Source: Streptomyces nigra (GTDB taxonomy: Bacteria; Actinomycetota; Actinomycetes; Streptomycetales; Streptomycetaceae). Taken from it: 64,000 nucleotides of DNA. Position numbers and translations under genes: made by a program. The stretch's first letter is position 1; every line of letters begins with the position of its first letter. Positions 1 through 9,471 of the stretch are shown piece after piece. The DNA lies in contig NZ_CP029043.1 in the NCBI RefSeq assembly GCF_003074055.1, positions 868,001 to 932,000 on the forward strand, in the 5' to 3' direction. The notes beneath the pieces are model-generated. The model ran no database searches. It worked only from the letters and a program-made list of their open reading frames with translations, and was not told the origin of the DNA.

Positions 1-545
1 CCGTCGACAAGCTCGCCGCCCTGCTGGGCCTCGACCGGGAGGCCGTGGAACCGGTGTCGAACCTGACCTTCCTGCCCTTCCTGGACGGCGAGCGGACGCC
101 GAATCTGCCGCACGCGTCCGGTGTGCTGCACGGCCTGCGGCACGACACCACTCCGGGGCAGCTTCTGCAGGCGGCGTACGACGGTGCCGTCCACGCGCTG
201 CTGGGCGCCCTGGACCTGGTGCTCGACGAGGACGCGGACCGTTCGGTTCCGCTGCTGCTGATCGGCGGGGGCGCCCGGGGCACGGCCTGGCAGCAGACCG
301 TCCGCCGGCTGTCGGGACGCCCGGTTCAGGTCCCGGAGGCCAAGGAGCTGGTCGCGCTCGGCGCCGCCGCGCAGGCCGCCGGGCTGCTGACCGGCGAGGA
401 CCCGGCCGCGGTCGCCCGGCGCTGGAACACCGCGCGCGGGCCGGTGCTGGACGCCGTGGAGCGGGACGACGAGACGCTGGCGAGGATCAGCGGGGTACTC
501 TCCGACGCGGCCCCGCTGCTGGAGCGGAGCCCTGAGGCGCACTGA
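1..545 (+). CDS. xylB: Xylulokinase, C-terminal part (5' end outside window)
   Basis: The frame is open from base 3 to the TGA at 543-545 and gives the last 180 residues of an FGGY-family carbohydrate kinase. The segment LIGGGARGTAWQQT is the glycine-rich nucleotide-binding loop of the FGGY C-terminal domain, and FLPFLDGERTPN is typical of xylulokinases, which phosphorylate D-xylulose with ATP to feed the pentose phosphate pathway. A ROK/XylR-type regulator follows after 13 bp, which supports a xylose role and suggests co-transcription. The N-terminal catalytic half lies upstream of the window, so completeness cannot be judged. Another FGGY sugar kinase is the main alternative. Confidence 0.85.
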   Translation, partial: VDKLAALLGLDREAVEPVSNLTFLPFLDGERTPNLPHASGVLHGLRHDTTPGQLLQAAYDGAVHALLGALDLVLDEDADRSVPLLLIGGGARGTAWQQTVRRLSGRPVQVPEAKELVALGAAAQAAGLLTGEDPAAVARRWNTARGPVLDAVERDDETLARISGVLSDAAPLLERSPEAH

Positions 546-558
546 GGAAGACGGAGGC

Positions 559-1767
559 ATGACCGCACCGCTGCACGAGGTCAACCCGGCCGGGGCCGGG
601 CGCACGCTGCCCGACACCCAGCAGGGCATGCGCCGCCGCAATCTGGCCCGGGTGATGCACACGGTCAGCGCCGAGGGACCGCTCTCGCGCGCTGCCGTGG
701 CCTCCCGTATCGGGCTGACCCGCGCTGCGGTGTCCACCCTGGTCGACGAGCTCATCCGCTCGGGCCTGCTGGAGGAGCTGGGTCCCGAGCGGCCCGGCAG
801 GGTCGGCCGTCCCGGGTCGGCCCTGGCGGTCAGCGCGCACGGTCCGGCCGGGATCGGCGCGGAGGTCGGCGTGGATCATCTCGCCGTCTGCGCCGTGGAT
901 CTGCGTGGCGAGGTGCGGGCCCGCGCGGTGCGGCATGCCGCGAACCGGGGCCGGGCCGCCGAGCCCGTGCTCGCCGAACTCCGCGAGCTGGTGGACCAGG
1001 TCGTCGCGGAGGCGGGCCGTGAGGGGCTGTGGCCCGCCGGTCTGGCGGTGGCCGTGCCGGGTCTCGTGGCCCGCGACGCCCGCACCGTCGTCCGCGCCCC
1101 GAACCTCGACTGGCGGGACGCCGACCTGGGCGACCTGCTCGCCACCGACGTGCCCCTCACGGTCGGCAACGAGGCCAACTTCGGCGCCCTCGCCGAGCTG
1201 TGGCTGGGCGACGAGACCCCGCCGGACTTCCTGCACGTGTCGGCGGAGATCGGCATCGGCGCCGCGGTCGTCGTGGACGGATCACTGCTGCACGGGACCC
1301 GTGGATTCGCGGGCGAGCTGGGGCATGTCCCCGTCCAGCCCGAGGGACCGGCGTGCCCGTGCGGGGGCCGTGGCTGCCTCGAGCAGTACGCGGGTGAGGA
1401 GGCGGTGCTGCGCGCGGCCGGACTCGAACCGGGCGAGGACCAGGTGGGGCTGCTGGCGCGGCGGGCAGCCGCAGGGGACGAGGACGTACGGGGCGCACTG
1501 CGCGAGGCGGGGACGGCGCTCGGCATCGCGCTGACGGGCGCGGTCAATCTGCTCGACCCCCGCACGGTGGTGCTCGGCGGCGCCCTGGCCGCGCTGGCGC
1601 CGTGGCTTCTGCCGTCGCTGGAGTCCGAACTGGACCGCCGGACCGCGGGCCCCGCCTGTCCGGTGTCCGTGTCAAAGCTGGGCCCGGAGGGTCCGCTGCT
1701 CGGGGCCGCGCACGCGGTGGTGCGGGCGGTGCTGGACGACCCGGCGTCGGTGGCCACGCGGGCCTGA
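559..1767 (+). CDS. ROK family transcriptional regulator (XylR/NagC type)
   Basis: A 402-residue protein. An N-terminal winged helix-turn-helix (about residues 20-75, around LSRAAVASRIGLTRAAVSTL) is followed by a ROK sugar-kinase-like domain. The ROK zinc motif CPCGGRGCLE is intact with Cys266, Cys268 and Cys273, preceded by the usual GHVPV histidine. Proteins of this build repress sugar genes and release DNA when sugar binds the ROK domain. The GGAGG site at 551 sets the ATG start. It sits 13 bp behind the xylulokinase gene, so it is probably the local xylose repressor, although the ligand is inferred only from this neighbour. Confidence 0.9.
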   Translation: MTAPLHEVNPAGAGRTLPDTQQGMRRRNLARVMHTVSAEGPLSRAAVASRIGLTRAAVSTLVDELIRSGLLEELGPERPGRVGRPGSALAVSAHGPAGIGAEVGVDHLAVCAVDLRGEVRARAVRHAANRGRAAEPVLAELRELVDQVVAEAGREGLWPAGLAVAVPGLVARDARTVVRAPNLDWRDADLGDLLATDVPLTVGNEANFGALAELWLGDETPPDFLHVSAEIGIGAAVVVDGSLLHGTRGFAGELGHVPVQPEGPACPCGGRGCLEQYAGEEAVLRAAGLEPGEDQVGLLARRAAAGDEDVRGALREAGTALGIALTGAVNLLDPRTVVLGGALAALAPWLLPSLESELDRRTAGPACPVSVSKLGPEGPLLGAAHAVVRAVLDDPASVATRA

Positions 1768-2005
1768 TTCGGGCCTGAATTCCGCCTGCGCGAGGCCCAG
1801 TTCACTCACACGAGTGAGCGAGTTGTCCACAAGTCGCGGGCCGTCCACGGAAACCGGATCAGCCCTTCTGCCTGGTGGTTCGGGGCCGTACCTTGATTCA
1901 CACGCCGCCCGCACGGGCCGGGTGAGGAACCCGGGCGGGCGTCGCCCTCTCCTCTCCTCTGGGCTCCCGCCCACACCCCACCCCTTGAGAAAGGCGGTTC
2001 ACGTC

Positions 2006-2605
2006 GTGGAGCGCGTACGTCCGCACCTCAACAGACGTCGGGTCCTACAGGGGACCGCACTCGCCGCAGTCCCCTACGTCCTGCTTCCCGAGCGGCCGGC
2101 CGGGGCGCATGTCCCCGGACCGGATCAGCCGTCCGCCGAGTGGAGGCCGGCGGGCAGAAGCGCGTACACGGCCGTGGCCCCCGGGACGGTCCGCCCCATA
2201 GACCGCGTGATCATCCACATGACCCAGACCGCCTACCGAAAGACCCTGTTCCTCTTCGAGGCCGGACGGAAGAAAGTGTCCGCGCACTACGTCGTCCGGT
2301 CCTCCGACGGGCACATCTCGCAGTGCGTCCGCGAGTCCGACATCGCCTGGCACGCGGGGAACTGGGAGGAGAACGAGCGCAGCATCGGCATCGAGCACGA
2401 GGGCTGGGTGGACGAGCCGTCCTACTACACCGACGTCATGTACGAGGCTTCCGCCCGCCTCACGGCCGCGATATGCGCCCGGCGCGGGATACCCAAGGAC
2501 CGCGCGCACATCATCGGGCACCACGAGGTGCCGGGCAGCGACCACACCGATCCCGGACCGCACTGGGACTGGGCGCGCTACCTACGTCTGGTCGACGCCG
2601 CCTGA
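2006..2605 (+). CDS. Tat-exported N-acetylmuramoyl-L-alanine amidase (Amidase_2/PGRP)
   Basis: I place the start at GTG 2006, behind GAGAAAGG; the frame stays open back to 1814 but that part has no family character. The 199-residue product opens with a twin-arginine-like leader (HLNRRRVLQGTALAAVPYVL) ending near an AGA cleavage site. The rest is a type-2 amidase domain: IIHMTQT supplies the first zinc histidine, GIEHEGW and GHHEVPGSDHTDPGPHWDW the later active-site residues. These enzymes cut the amide bond between muramic acid and the peptide stem outside the membrane. Many Streptomyces paralogues exist, so its exact role (remodelling or recycling) is open. Confidence 0.85.
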   Translation: MERVRPHLNRRRVLQGTALAAVPYVLLPERPAGAHVPGPDQPSAEWRPAGRSAYTAVAPGTVRPIDRVIIHMTQTAYRKTLFLFEAGRKKVSAHYVVRSSDGHISQCVRESDIAWHAGNWEENERSIGIEHEGWVDEPSYYTDVMYEASARLTAAICARRGIPKDRAHIIGHHEVPGSDHTDPGPHWDWARYLRLVDAA

Positions 2606-2723
2606 GGGTTCGTACGGCCGCGCCGCCGGGACATCGTTCGAGTGAGCGGCGTCGAAGTGGTTGTCGGCACGCCTACCCGGCGTGACGATGTCCCCAGCCG
2701 CATCGCCGTCCGGGGAGGCCGAC

Positions 2724-4001
2724 GTGTCCGATCCATGGGTGGCCCTGGAGCCCGGGACCGACCCTGCCGAACGTGTCCGAGTGCTGCGCCGCGCCCATGA
2801 GACCTTCACCGCGGTGGGCACCGTGCCGAGGCCGGTACGTGCCGTGGTGGCGGACTCGTGGCGGCGATCGGCGCGGGCGGGGGTCGGTCCGGACGGCACG
2901 GCGAGCGTGGAGCTGGCGGACGGCGACCTCGGCACCTACCGGGCGGAGCATCCGCTGGCGCGGGTGATGCCGTTGTTCCGGGAGCTGATGGGCACGTTCG
3001 CCGCCGACGGGGAGCATCTGCTCGCGGTGTGCGACGCGCACGGCCGACTGTTGTGGGTCGAGGGGCATCCGGCGACCCGGCGCAAGGCGGACGGGATGAA
3101 CTTCGTGCCGGGGGCGCGCTGGGCGGAGACGGCCGTGGGGACGAACGCGCCGGGGACGGCGGTCGCCGTGGACCGTCCCGTGCAGGTGTTCGCGGCGGAG
3201 CATTTCATCCGCCGGGTGCAGCCGTGGACGTGTGCGGCGGCGCCGGTGCACGATCCGCGCACCGGGCGGGTCCTCGGGGCCGTGGACATCACGGGCGGGG
3301 ACGGGCTCGCGCATCCGCACAGTCTGGGGTTCGTGCAGGCGGTCGCCCGGGCCGCGGAGTCCCATCTGGCGCTGCTCGGCCCCCAGGACGACCCGGTGGG
3401 CGCGCCGGAACTGACGGCGCTGGGGCGGGATGAGGCGCAGTTGCTCGTCGCCGGCCGCAGGATCAGGCTGAGCCGGCGGCACAGCGAGATAGTGGTGCTG
3501 CTGGCACGTCATCCGGAGGGGCTGACGGGGGACGAGCTGCTGTGCGCGCTGTACGAGGACGAGTCGGTGACGCCGGTGACCCTGCGCGCCGAACTGGCCC
3601 GGCTGCGCCGGACGTTGGGCCCGTCGTTGCTGGGCTCGCGGCCCTACCGCCTGCTGGTGCCGGTGGAGTCGGACGTGGCGGTCGTGGAACGGCGGCTGGA
3701 GGCGGGCGCGGTCACGGCGGCGGCGACGGCGTACGCCGGGCCGCTGCTGCCGGGTTCGCAGGCGCCGGCGGTGGTGCGGCTCAGGCGCCGCCTGGCCGAC
3801 GGGCTGCGGACGGCCCTGATCGCCCGTCGCGACCCGGACCTGCTGGCCGACTGGGCACACGCGCCGTGGGGTGAGGACGACCTCGACGTGTGGCGGGCGC
3901 TGGCGGCGGTCCGGCCGATACCGGCCGTACTGTCGCGGCTGGCTGCGCTGGAGCACGAACTGACGGCCGGCCCCGTACGGGAGCGCCGTTCGCCGTGGTG
4001 A
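2724..4001 (+). CDS. GAF-domain transcriptional regulator (AcoR N-terminal type)
   Basis: A 425-residue protein whose N-terminal half resembles the sensory part of AcoR-like activators: the [14 protein letters not shown] helix, then a GAF domain with [22 protein letters not shown]-type sequence (around residues 120-150). There is no AAA+ sigma-54 module. The C-terminal half contains a winged-helix-like segment ([20 protein letters not shown]) followed by helical sequence. I choose GTG 2724 because GGGGAGG lies 5 bp before it; ATG 2688 is an alternative. It lies 142 bp upstream of a same-strand aldehyde dehydrogenase gene, a pairing that suggests it senses an aldehyde or alcohol and controls that gene. 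The ligand is unknown. Confidence 0.75.
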   Translation: MSDPWVALEPGTDPAERVRVLRRAHETFTAVGTVPRPVRAVVADSWRRSARAGVGPDGTASVELADGDLGTYRAEHPLARVMPLFRELMGTFAADGEHLLAVCDAHGRLLWVEGHPATRRKADGMNFVPGARWAETAVGTNAPGTAVAVDRPVQVFAAEHFIRRVQPWTCAAAPVHDPRTGRVLGAVDITGGDGLAHPHSLGFVQAVARAAESHLALLGPQDDPVGAPELTALGRDEAQLLVAGRRIRLSRRHSEIVVLLARHPEGLTGDELLCALYEDESVTPVTLRAELARLRRTLGPSLLGSRPYRLLVPVESDVAVVERRLEAGAVTAAATAYAGPLLPGSQAPAVVRLRRRLADGLRTALIARRDPDLLADWAHAPWGEDDLDVWRALAAVRPIPAVLSRLAALEHELTAGPVRERRSPW

Positions 4002-4013
4002 GCGCGGCCGTGG

Positions 4014-4090
4014 GCGGGGCGGGGCGGCGGGGGGGGCGGGGGCCGGGCGGGGGGCACGCAACCTGGTTGCAACCTCGCCGCTCCTAGCCT
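4014..4090 (+). promoter_or_regulatory. G-tract run and inverted repeats upstream of the aldehyde dehydrogenase
   Basis: The 142-bp spacer has a nearly uninterrupted series of G-tracts (about 4016-4054, at least six runs of four or more G on the + strand). An inverted repeat GCAAC-CTG-GTTGC follows (4058-4070), overlapping the palindrome GGTTGCAACC (4065-4074). A TAGCCT element at 4085-4090 could be a -10 box. The palindrome is a plausible operator for the preceding GAF regulator. Confidence 0.4.
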
Positions 4091-4143
4091 CGCGGTGCGA
4101 GCTGCCCAACGGCGGGCAGCGCTTCTTCGGGAGGCAGAGCAAG

Positions 4144-5667
4144 ATGACCCGTTACGCGGCGCCCGGCACCGACGGCGCGATCGTCTCCTACCAGGCGCGT
4201 TACGACCACTTCATCGGTGGTGAGTATGTGCCGCCGAGCCGGGGGCAGTACTTCGAGAACCCGTCGCCGGTGACCGGTCAGCCGTTCACCGAGATCGCGC
4301 GGGGCACGGCGGAGGACGTGGAGCGGGCGCTCGACGCGGCGCACGCGGCCGCTCCGGCGTGGGGCCGTACGGCGGTCACCGAGCGGGCCGGCATCCTGCT
4401 GAAGATCGCCGATCGGATGGAGGCCAACCTGGAGCGGCTGGCCGTCGCCGAGAGCTGGGAGAACGGCAAGCCGGTGCGCGAGACGCTGGCGGCCGACATC
4501 CCGCTGGCCATCGACCACTTCCGCTATTTCGCGGGCACGATCCGGGCGCAGGAGGGCACGCTCGGGGAGGTCGACGACGACACGGTGGCGTACCACTTCC
4601 ATGAGCCGTTGGGCGTCGTCGCGCAGATCATCCCGTGGAACTTCCCGATCCTGATGGCGACGTGGAAGCTTGCGCCGGCGCTGGCCGCGGGCAACGCGGT
4701 GGTGCTCAAGCCGGCCGAGCAGACCCCGGCGTCCATCCACTACTGGCTCAGCCTGGTCGCCGATCTGCTGCCGCCCGGCGTGCTGAACATCGTCAACGGC
4801 TTCGGTGTGGAGGCGGGCAAGCCGCTGGCGTCCAGCCCGAGGGTGGCGAAGGTGGCGTTCACCGGTGAGACCACCACGGGCCGGTTGATCATGCAGTACG
4901 CCTCGGAGAACATCACGCCGGTGACGCTGGAGCTCGGCGGCAAGTCCCCGAACATCTTCTTCGACGACGTCTGGTCGGCGAACGACGATTTCCGGGACAA
5001 GGCGCTCGAGGGCTTCACGATGTTCGCTCTCAACCAGGGCGAGGTCTGCACCTGTCCGTCCCGGGCGCTGGTGCAGCGGGGCCAGTACGCGGAGTTCATG
5101 GAGGCCGCGGTCGCGCGGACCGAGCAGATCAAGACCGGTCATCCGCTGGACACGGACACGATGATCGGCGCGCAGGCGTCCAACGACCAGTTGGAGAAGA
5201 TCCTCTCCTACCTCGACATCGGCCGGCAGGAGGGCGCGAAGGTCCTCACGGGCGGGGAGCGCCTCGAGCACGAGGGCGAGTTGAAGGGCGGCTACTACGT
5301 CCAGCCGACCATCTTCGAGGGCGACAACCGTATGCGGATCTTCCAGGAGGAGATCTTCGGACCGGTCGTGTCGGTGACGTCGTTCGACGACTTCGACGAC
5401 GCCATCAAGATCGCCAACGACACGCTGTACGGCCTCGGCGCGGGTGTGTGGACCCGCGACGTGAACACGGCGTACCGCGCGGGGCGGGCCATCCAGGCGG
5501 GCCGGGTGTGGACGAACTGCTACCACGCGTACCCGGCACATGCCGCATTCGGCGGATATAAGGGCTCCGGGATCGGCCGGGAGACGCACAAGATGATGCT
5601 GGAGCACTACCAGCAGACGAAGAATCTCCTGGTCTCCTACTCGCCGAAGAAGCTGGGCTTCTTCTAG
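4144..5667 (+). CDS. NAD-dependent aldehyde dehydrogenase (ExaC/AldA type)
   Basis: A full-length 507-residue aldehyde dehydrogenase. The NAD-binding segment IIPWNFPI, the general base in [10 protein letters not shown] (Glu263) and the catalytic thiol in [11 protein letters not shown] (Cys302) are all present, as is the C-terminal [11 protein letters not shown]. This subgroup oxidises acetaldehyde and related short aldehydes to acids in alcohol catabolism. Good purine-rich sequence (GGGAGGCAGAGCAAG) precedes the ATG. The GAF regulator immediately upstream is the likely controller. DUF779 proteins often partner this class; one occurs in the window but far away, at 45.6 kb. Confidence 0.92.
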   Translation: MTRYAAPGTDGAIVSYQARYDHFIGGEYVPPSRGQYFENPSPVTGQPFTEIARGTAEDVERALDAAHAAAPAWGRTAVTERAGILLKIADRMEANLERLAVAESWENGKPVRETLAADIPLAIDHFRYFAGTIRAQEGTLGEVDDDTVAYHFHEPLGVVAQIIPWNFPILMATWKLAPALAAGNAVVLKPAEQTPASIHYWLSLVADLLPPGVLNIVNGFGVEAGKPLASSPRVAKVAFTGETTTGRLIMQYASENITPVTLELGGKSPNIFFDDVWSANDDFRDKALEGFTMFALNQGEVCTCPSRALVQRGQYAEFMEAAVARTEQIKTGHPLDTDTMIGAQASNDQLEKILSYLDIGRQEGAKVLTGGERLEHEGELKGGYYVQPTIFEGDNRMRIFQEEIFGPVVSVTSFDDFDDAIKIANDTLYGLGAGVWTRDVNTAYRAGRAIQAGRVWTNCYHAYPAHAAFGGYKGSGIGRETHKMMLEHYQQTKNLLVSYSPKKLGFF

Positions 5668-5714
5668 ACCCGCCTCTTCTGGACCCGCTCCTTCCGGACA
5701 CCCGACACCCCCTC

Positions 5715-6860
5715 TCACCGGCCCATGTGGACGACCCCCGCCCAGTGGGCCGGTGACGTCATGGTGTCTCCGCGTCTGCGCAGGGCGGCCTCGACCCGGG
5801 CGACCCGGTCCGCGAAGGCTTCGGCGAGCGGTTCCGGGAAGCCTCCCGGGACGCGCCGGTCGGGGTCGCGCATCCAGCGCTGGGCACGACGCAGCGCCTC
5901 GGCGGGCTCGCGGCCCACGCTCAGGTGGTAGTGGAAGACGGTCATCAGAAAGCCCGTGGTGGCGTTGGTCAACGGCCACAGCGAGGCGATGACCGCGCTC
6001 GCTCGGGCGGCGAGGAAGGCCGAGGCCACCGTGAAGCCCTCGTCCGGGTGGCTGAGACTGACGTTGCTGGCACAGCACGCGAGTGACACGCATACGCCGC
6101 CCGAGGCACCGGAAACACCCTCACCGGTGAGGTCCAGCGCGCCGATCCGGTCGATCCCCAGTCCCCCACCTGGCAGGACGATCCGGGCGCGCCAGGACTC
6201 GGTCACGTCGGCGGCCAGATGAGCGGCGATGTCCACGACGTCGAAGTGCTCGTCGGACAGGTGCCCGAGCAGCCAGGGCACGGTGGTCTCCTCGGTGGAC
6301 GGGCGGACCGCGTCGGGGTAGACCGCCTCGTGCAGCAGGCCCGTCGCGGCCCACGTCGCCTCCTTGCCGGTGAGGCCGTTGACGAGGAGGGCGGTGCGGG
6401 CCGGTCCGACCCTGGGGAGCTCCGAGGCGGCGATGAACTGTCGGGCTCCGCAGACCATGGTCATCACCAGCCGGTCCATGGCGGGGACCCCTCGGTCCAG
6501 GACGGCCGCCGCCCACGGCACGAACGCGAGATCGCCCACCGGGACGAGAACGACCCGGTGGCGGCCGTCGGTGCGCCGTCCGCAACGGCGCGTCAGCGTG
6601 TGGAGCAGCGGAGCGAGGTGGCTGCGTCCCGTCCGTTCTGCCAACTCCCGCAGCGCCTCTCGCCATCGCGCCACGGCCTCGGTGCGTGCCTCTGGGTCGT
6701 CGGCGGGGCGTGTGCGGGATCGCAGGGCCTCGATGTATCCGGCCAGCGCCTCGTCGTCGCCGGAGGTGGCCGGCAGGGCGACCTATTCGGCGGTGCCGTC
6801 GGGAGTGATGAGGACGGCACCTCGCTCCAGCGGCGCTCGCACCGGTCCGCGCCCGGGCCG
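5715..6860 (-). pseudogene. CHAT-domain protein remnant with internal amber codon
   Basis: From GTG 6674 to 5715 the frame encodes a CHAT (caspase-like peptidase) domain of 319 residues. The histidine is in DIAAHLAAD (His152) and the cysteine in SLACCASN (Cys200/201), followed by the typical ASAFLAARASAVIASLWPL. Upstream the same frame keeps CHAT-like sequence (GDDEALAGYIEALRSRT, preceded by VALPATS) but is cut by TAG at 6783-6785. Beyond that, RGAVLITPDGTAE still looks like the strand before a CHAT domain. Homology ends near 6860, where the ArsR reading frame ends, so the TPR-type N-terminal region usually found is missing. A shortened product from 6674 remains possible because both catalytic residues survive. 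Confidence 0.65.
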
Positions 6861-6862
6861 AG

Positions 6863-7216
6863 TCAGGACGGCGGTTCGGCCGTCGGGCCGGACCCCGCCT
6901 GGAGATCCGCCAGCAGTTCGGCCTGGCCGGTGAGGACGCCCGAGAGGATGGTGCGGGCGACGCGCAGGAGTTCGGCGACCTGGGGGGTGGCCAGGGAGTA
7001 GTACACGGTGGCGCCCTCCCTGCGGGTCGTGACGAGGTTGGCGCGGCGCAGGACCGCCAGTTGCTGGGAGAGGTGCGGGGGTTCGATGCCCACCTCGGGC
7101 AGCATCTCCGCGACCGCGTGCTCGCGTTCGCTGAGGAGTTCCAGGACCCGGATGCGGGCGGGATGCCCGAGCGTCTTGAAGAACTCGGCCTTCAGTTGGT
7201 ACAGCGGCGTGCTCAT
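6863..7216 (-). CDS. ArsR/SmtB family winged-helix regulator (first copy)
   Basis: A 117-residue regulator starting at ATG 7216 behind GGAGG. The core winged helix (KTLGHPARIRVLELL, then LSQQLAVLRRANLVTTRREGATVYYSL) is complete. There are no cysteines, so the classical metal-binding ELCVCDL site is absent and sensing must work differently. It is clearly a paralogue of the ArsR gene at 9130-9471. An inverted repeat of ArsR-operator type lies about 107 bp upstream (7323-7340), suggesting autoregulation. The SulP transporter gene ends 172 bp upstream on the same strand, so both regulators bracket it. Confidence 0.88.
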   Translation of the reverse strand: MSTPLYQLKAEFFKTLGHPARIRVLELLSEREHAVAEMLPEVGIEPPHLSQQLAVLRRANLVTTRREGATVYYSLATPQVAELLRVARTILSGVLTGQAELLADLQAGSGPTAEPPS

Positions 7217-7322
7217 CGTGCCGCCTCCGTGTCCATGCTGCCATCCTCGCCGGCAGAGCCGGCACCGCCGATTCCGCGCTCGGTTCCGGGCGCACCGCTG
7301 TTCTGTGGTGACGACCTCTCGA

Positions 7323-7340
7323 ATTGCCAACATTAGCAAT
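7323..7340. promoter_or_regulatory. ArsR-type operator ATTGC-N8-GCAAT
   Basis: Perfect 5-bp arms separated by 8 bp, in an AT-rich patch between the SulP gene and the first ArsR gene. The same arms and spacing recur at 9625-9644 before the second ArsR gene. Confidence 0.65.
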
Positions 7341-7387
7341 CGGGCAGAAGGGTCCCGCACTGCCTGAGCGCCCGGACGCCGGCCCGG

Positions 7388-9133
7388 TCAGGCGGGTTCT
7401 TCCTGGGACTCCGACGGCAGCGAGGCCTTCGGTGCCGGCTGCTGCGGGACCGTGTCGGCCGACAGGACTCCCGTCAGTTCCAGGTGGTCGCGGGCGGCGC
7501 GGATCGCCTCCGGGGTGGTGGCGTACTCCCGGCCGTCGGGCTGGAGCAGTTCGAGCGCGCCCACGGAGTCCAGGACCTGGCGTTGGCCGGGCCGTATGCC
7601 GGAGGCGAGGACGAGGATGCCGCGGCGGGTCAGTCTCTCGACCGCGTCCTTCAGGACGAGGGCGCCCGTGGCGTCCATCGTCGACACCCGCGACATGCGC
7701 AGGACGACCACCCGGACGTCCGCGACCTCGGTCAGTTCGAGCAGGAAGCGGTGGGCGGCGGCGAAGAACAGGGGGCCGTCGAGCCGGTAGGCCACGATGT
7801 GCTCGGCGAGCAGGGCGTGCTCCTCGGCGCTGTGGTCGCCTCGGTCCAGCGGGACCTGGTCCAGTCGGGCCTGCCTGGCCACCGCCCGCAGGGCGAGGGC
7901 GCCGGCGGCGACGAGGCCGATGATCACGGCGTACACGAGGTCCAGGGCCAGGGTGGCGACGGCGGTGAGGACGAGGATCACGGCGTCGGAGCGGGTGGCT
8001 CGGGCCATGGCCCGCAGGGAGCCGACCTCGACCATGCGGATCGCGGTGGCCAGCAGAACGCCCGCCAGCGCGGCCAGCGGGATACTGGAGACGAGGGGCG
8101 CTGCGGCGAAGACGATCACGGCCAGGACGGCGGCGTGGGTGAGGGAGGCGAGCCGTGAGGTCGCGCCGGTGCGGACGTTGACGGCGGTGCGGGCGATGGC
8201 ACCGGTCGCGGGGACGCCGCCGAACAGGGGGGACGCGATGTTGGCCAGGCCCTGTCCGAAGAGTTCCCGGTCGGGGTCGTGCCGCTGTCCGACGGTCATG
8301 CCGTCGGCGACCGAGGCCGACAGCAGGGACTCAAGGGCGGCGAGGGCGGCGACCGCGACGGCGGGTGCGAGCAGGGAGCCGAGCGCGCCGGGGTCGAGGA
8401 AGGCGAGGGTCGGGGCGGGCAGGCCGGACGGCAGGTCGCCGATCGGCTGCGCCGCGTCCAGGTGCGCGAGCTGGGCGACGACGGTGGCGGCGATCACCGC
8501 GACGATCGAGAAGGGGACGGTAGGCCGCCACCGGGCACCCGCGAGCATGACGGCGGCCACGGCGACGGCTAGGCCGACGGCGGTCCAGTTCGGGGAGTGG
8601 GCGAACTCCTCGGCCGCGTGCCAGGTGACCACCAGGACCCGGTCGCCCTCGGGCTTGGGCACGCCCAGGGCGTTGGGGATCTGCTGGAGGCCGATGACGC
8701 AGGCGATGCCGAGGGTGAAGCCCTCGACCACCGGGGCGGGCACGTACCGCATGTACTTCCCGGCGCGCAGCGCGGCCAGGGCCACCAGCAGCACGCCGGC
8801 CATCAGGCCCACCGTCAGCACGCCGGTCGGGCCGTACGTGCCGACGATCGGCACCAGGACGACGGTCATCGCCCCCGTGGGTCCGGAGACCTGGAGGTTC
8901 GAGCCGCCGAAGACGGCGGCCAGGGCGCCCGCGACGACGGCGGTGGCCAGGCCCGCCTCGGCGCCCAGCCCGGAGGAGACCCCGAAGCCGAGGGCGAGCG
9001 GCAGCGCCACGATCGCGACGGTCAGCCCCGCGAGGAGGTCCCGGCGCGGGTCGCGCCGTACGTCGGCGAGGTCGTCGCGGCCGGGGAGCAGGGAGGTGAT
9101 CCGGGTCCACACCCGGCGGGCACCGGAGGTCAT
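7388..9133 (-). CDS. SulP family anion transporter with C-terminal STAS domain
   Basis: A 581-residue membrane protein. The SulP core begins with RRDLLAGLTVAIVALPLALGF and contains about 10-12 hydrophobic segments up to residue 410. A STAS domain follows (VVVLRMSRVSTMDATGALVL), the anti-sigma-antagonist-like regulatory module of SulP carriers. Members move sulfate, bicarbonate or other anions. The ATG overlaps the stop of the upstream ArsR gene (ATGA at 9130-9133), so the two are translationally coupled. No carbonic anhydrase domain is fused. The substrate cannot be told from sequence; ArsR control hints at sulfur or metal stress. Confidence 0.9.
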   Translation of the reverse strand: MTSGARRVWTRITSLLPGRDDLADVRRDPRRDLLAGLTVAIVALPLALGFGVSSGLGAEAGLATAVVAGALAAVFGGSNLQVSGPTGAMTVVLVPIVGTYGPTGVLTVGLMAGVLLVALAALRAGKYMRYVPAPVVEGFTLGIACVIGLQQIPNALGVPKPEGDRVLVVTWHAAEEFAHSPNWTAVGLAVAVAAVMLAGARWRPTVPFSIVAVIAATVVAQLAHLDAAQPIGDLPSGLPAPTLAFLDPGALGSLLAPAVAVAALAALESLLSASVADGMTVGQRHDPDRELFGQGLANIASPLFGGVPATGAIARTAVNVRTGATSRLASLTHAAVLAVIVFAAAPLVSSIPLAALAGVLLATAIRMVEVGSLRAMARATRSDAVILVLTAVATLALDLVYAVIIGLVAAGALALRAVARQARLDQVPLDRGDHSAEEHALLAEHIVAYRLDGPLFFAAAHRFLLELTEVADVRVVVLRMSRVSTMDATGALVLKDAVERLTRRGILVLASGIRPGQRQVLDSVGALELLQPDGREYATTPEAIRAARDHLELTGVLSADTVPQQPAPKASLPSESQEEPA

Positions 9134-9471
9134 CGCGCGACGACCTCGGCTTCCTTCAGCTCGGCCAGCAGTTCGCCCCGTCCGGCGAGCATGTCGGTCA
9201 GGATGCGGCGCGCGGCGCGCATGAGGTCGGCGACGTCACCGCCGGCCGGCTCGTAGACGACTGTGGAGCCCTGCCGGGTGGAGGTGACGATGCCGGACCG
9301 TCGCAGCACCGCGAGCTGCTGCGACAGGCCGGGCGCCTCCATCTCCATGGCGGCCAGCAGGTCCCTGACCGGCATCGGCCCGTCCTGCAGGAGCTCCAGG
9401 ACCCGGATACGGACGGGATGCCCCAACGTCCGGAAGAACTCGGCCTTGGCCTGGTACAGCGGAACGGACAC
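9130..9471 (-). CDS. ArsR/SmtB family winged-helix regulator (second copy)
   Basis: A 113-residue ArsR protein from GTG 9471, preceded by GAGGGG. The helix-turn-helix (RTLGHPVRIRVLELL and LSQQLAVLRRSGIVTSTRQG) is close to the copy at 6863-7216. It too has no cysteine, so no classical thiolate metal site. It is the first gene of a two-gene operon with the SulP transporter (4-bp overlap). An AATTGC-N8-GCAATT operator lies about 155 bp upstream. Autoregulated repression of the transporter is the simplest reading; the inducer is unknown. Confidence 0.88.
   Translation of the reverse strand: MSVPLYQAKAEFFRTLGHPVRIRVLELLQDGPMPVRDLLAAMEMEAPGLSQQLAVLRRSGIVTSTRQGSTVVYEPAGGDVADLMRAARRILTDMLAGRGELLAELKEAEVVAR

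Noticed and set aside
4058-4070. GCAAC-CTG-GTTGC as a fifth IclR site
   Set aside because: The half-sites are in the opposite orientation and spacing differs (3 bp, not 5), so it more likely belongs to the GAF regulator.
4084-6093. Long antisense open frame over the aldehyde dehydrogenase gene (minus strand)
   Set aside because: Arginine-, glycine- and leucine-rich product with no family motif; typical mirror of a GC-rich gene. The real gene shows full active-site motifs.
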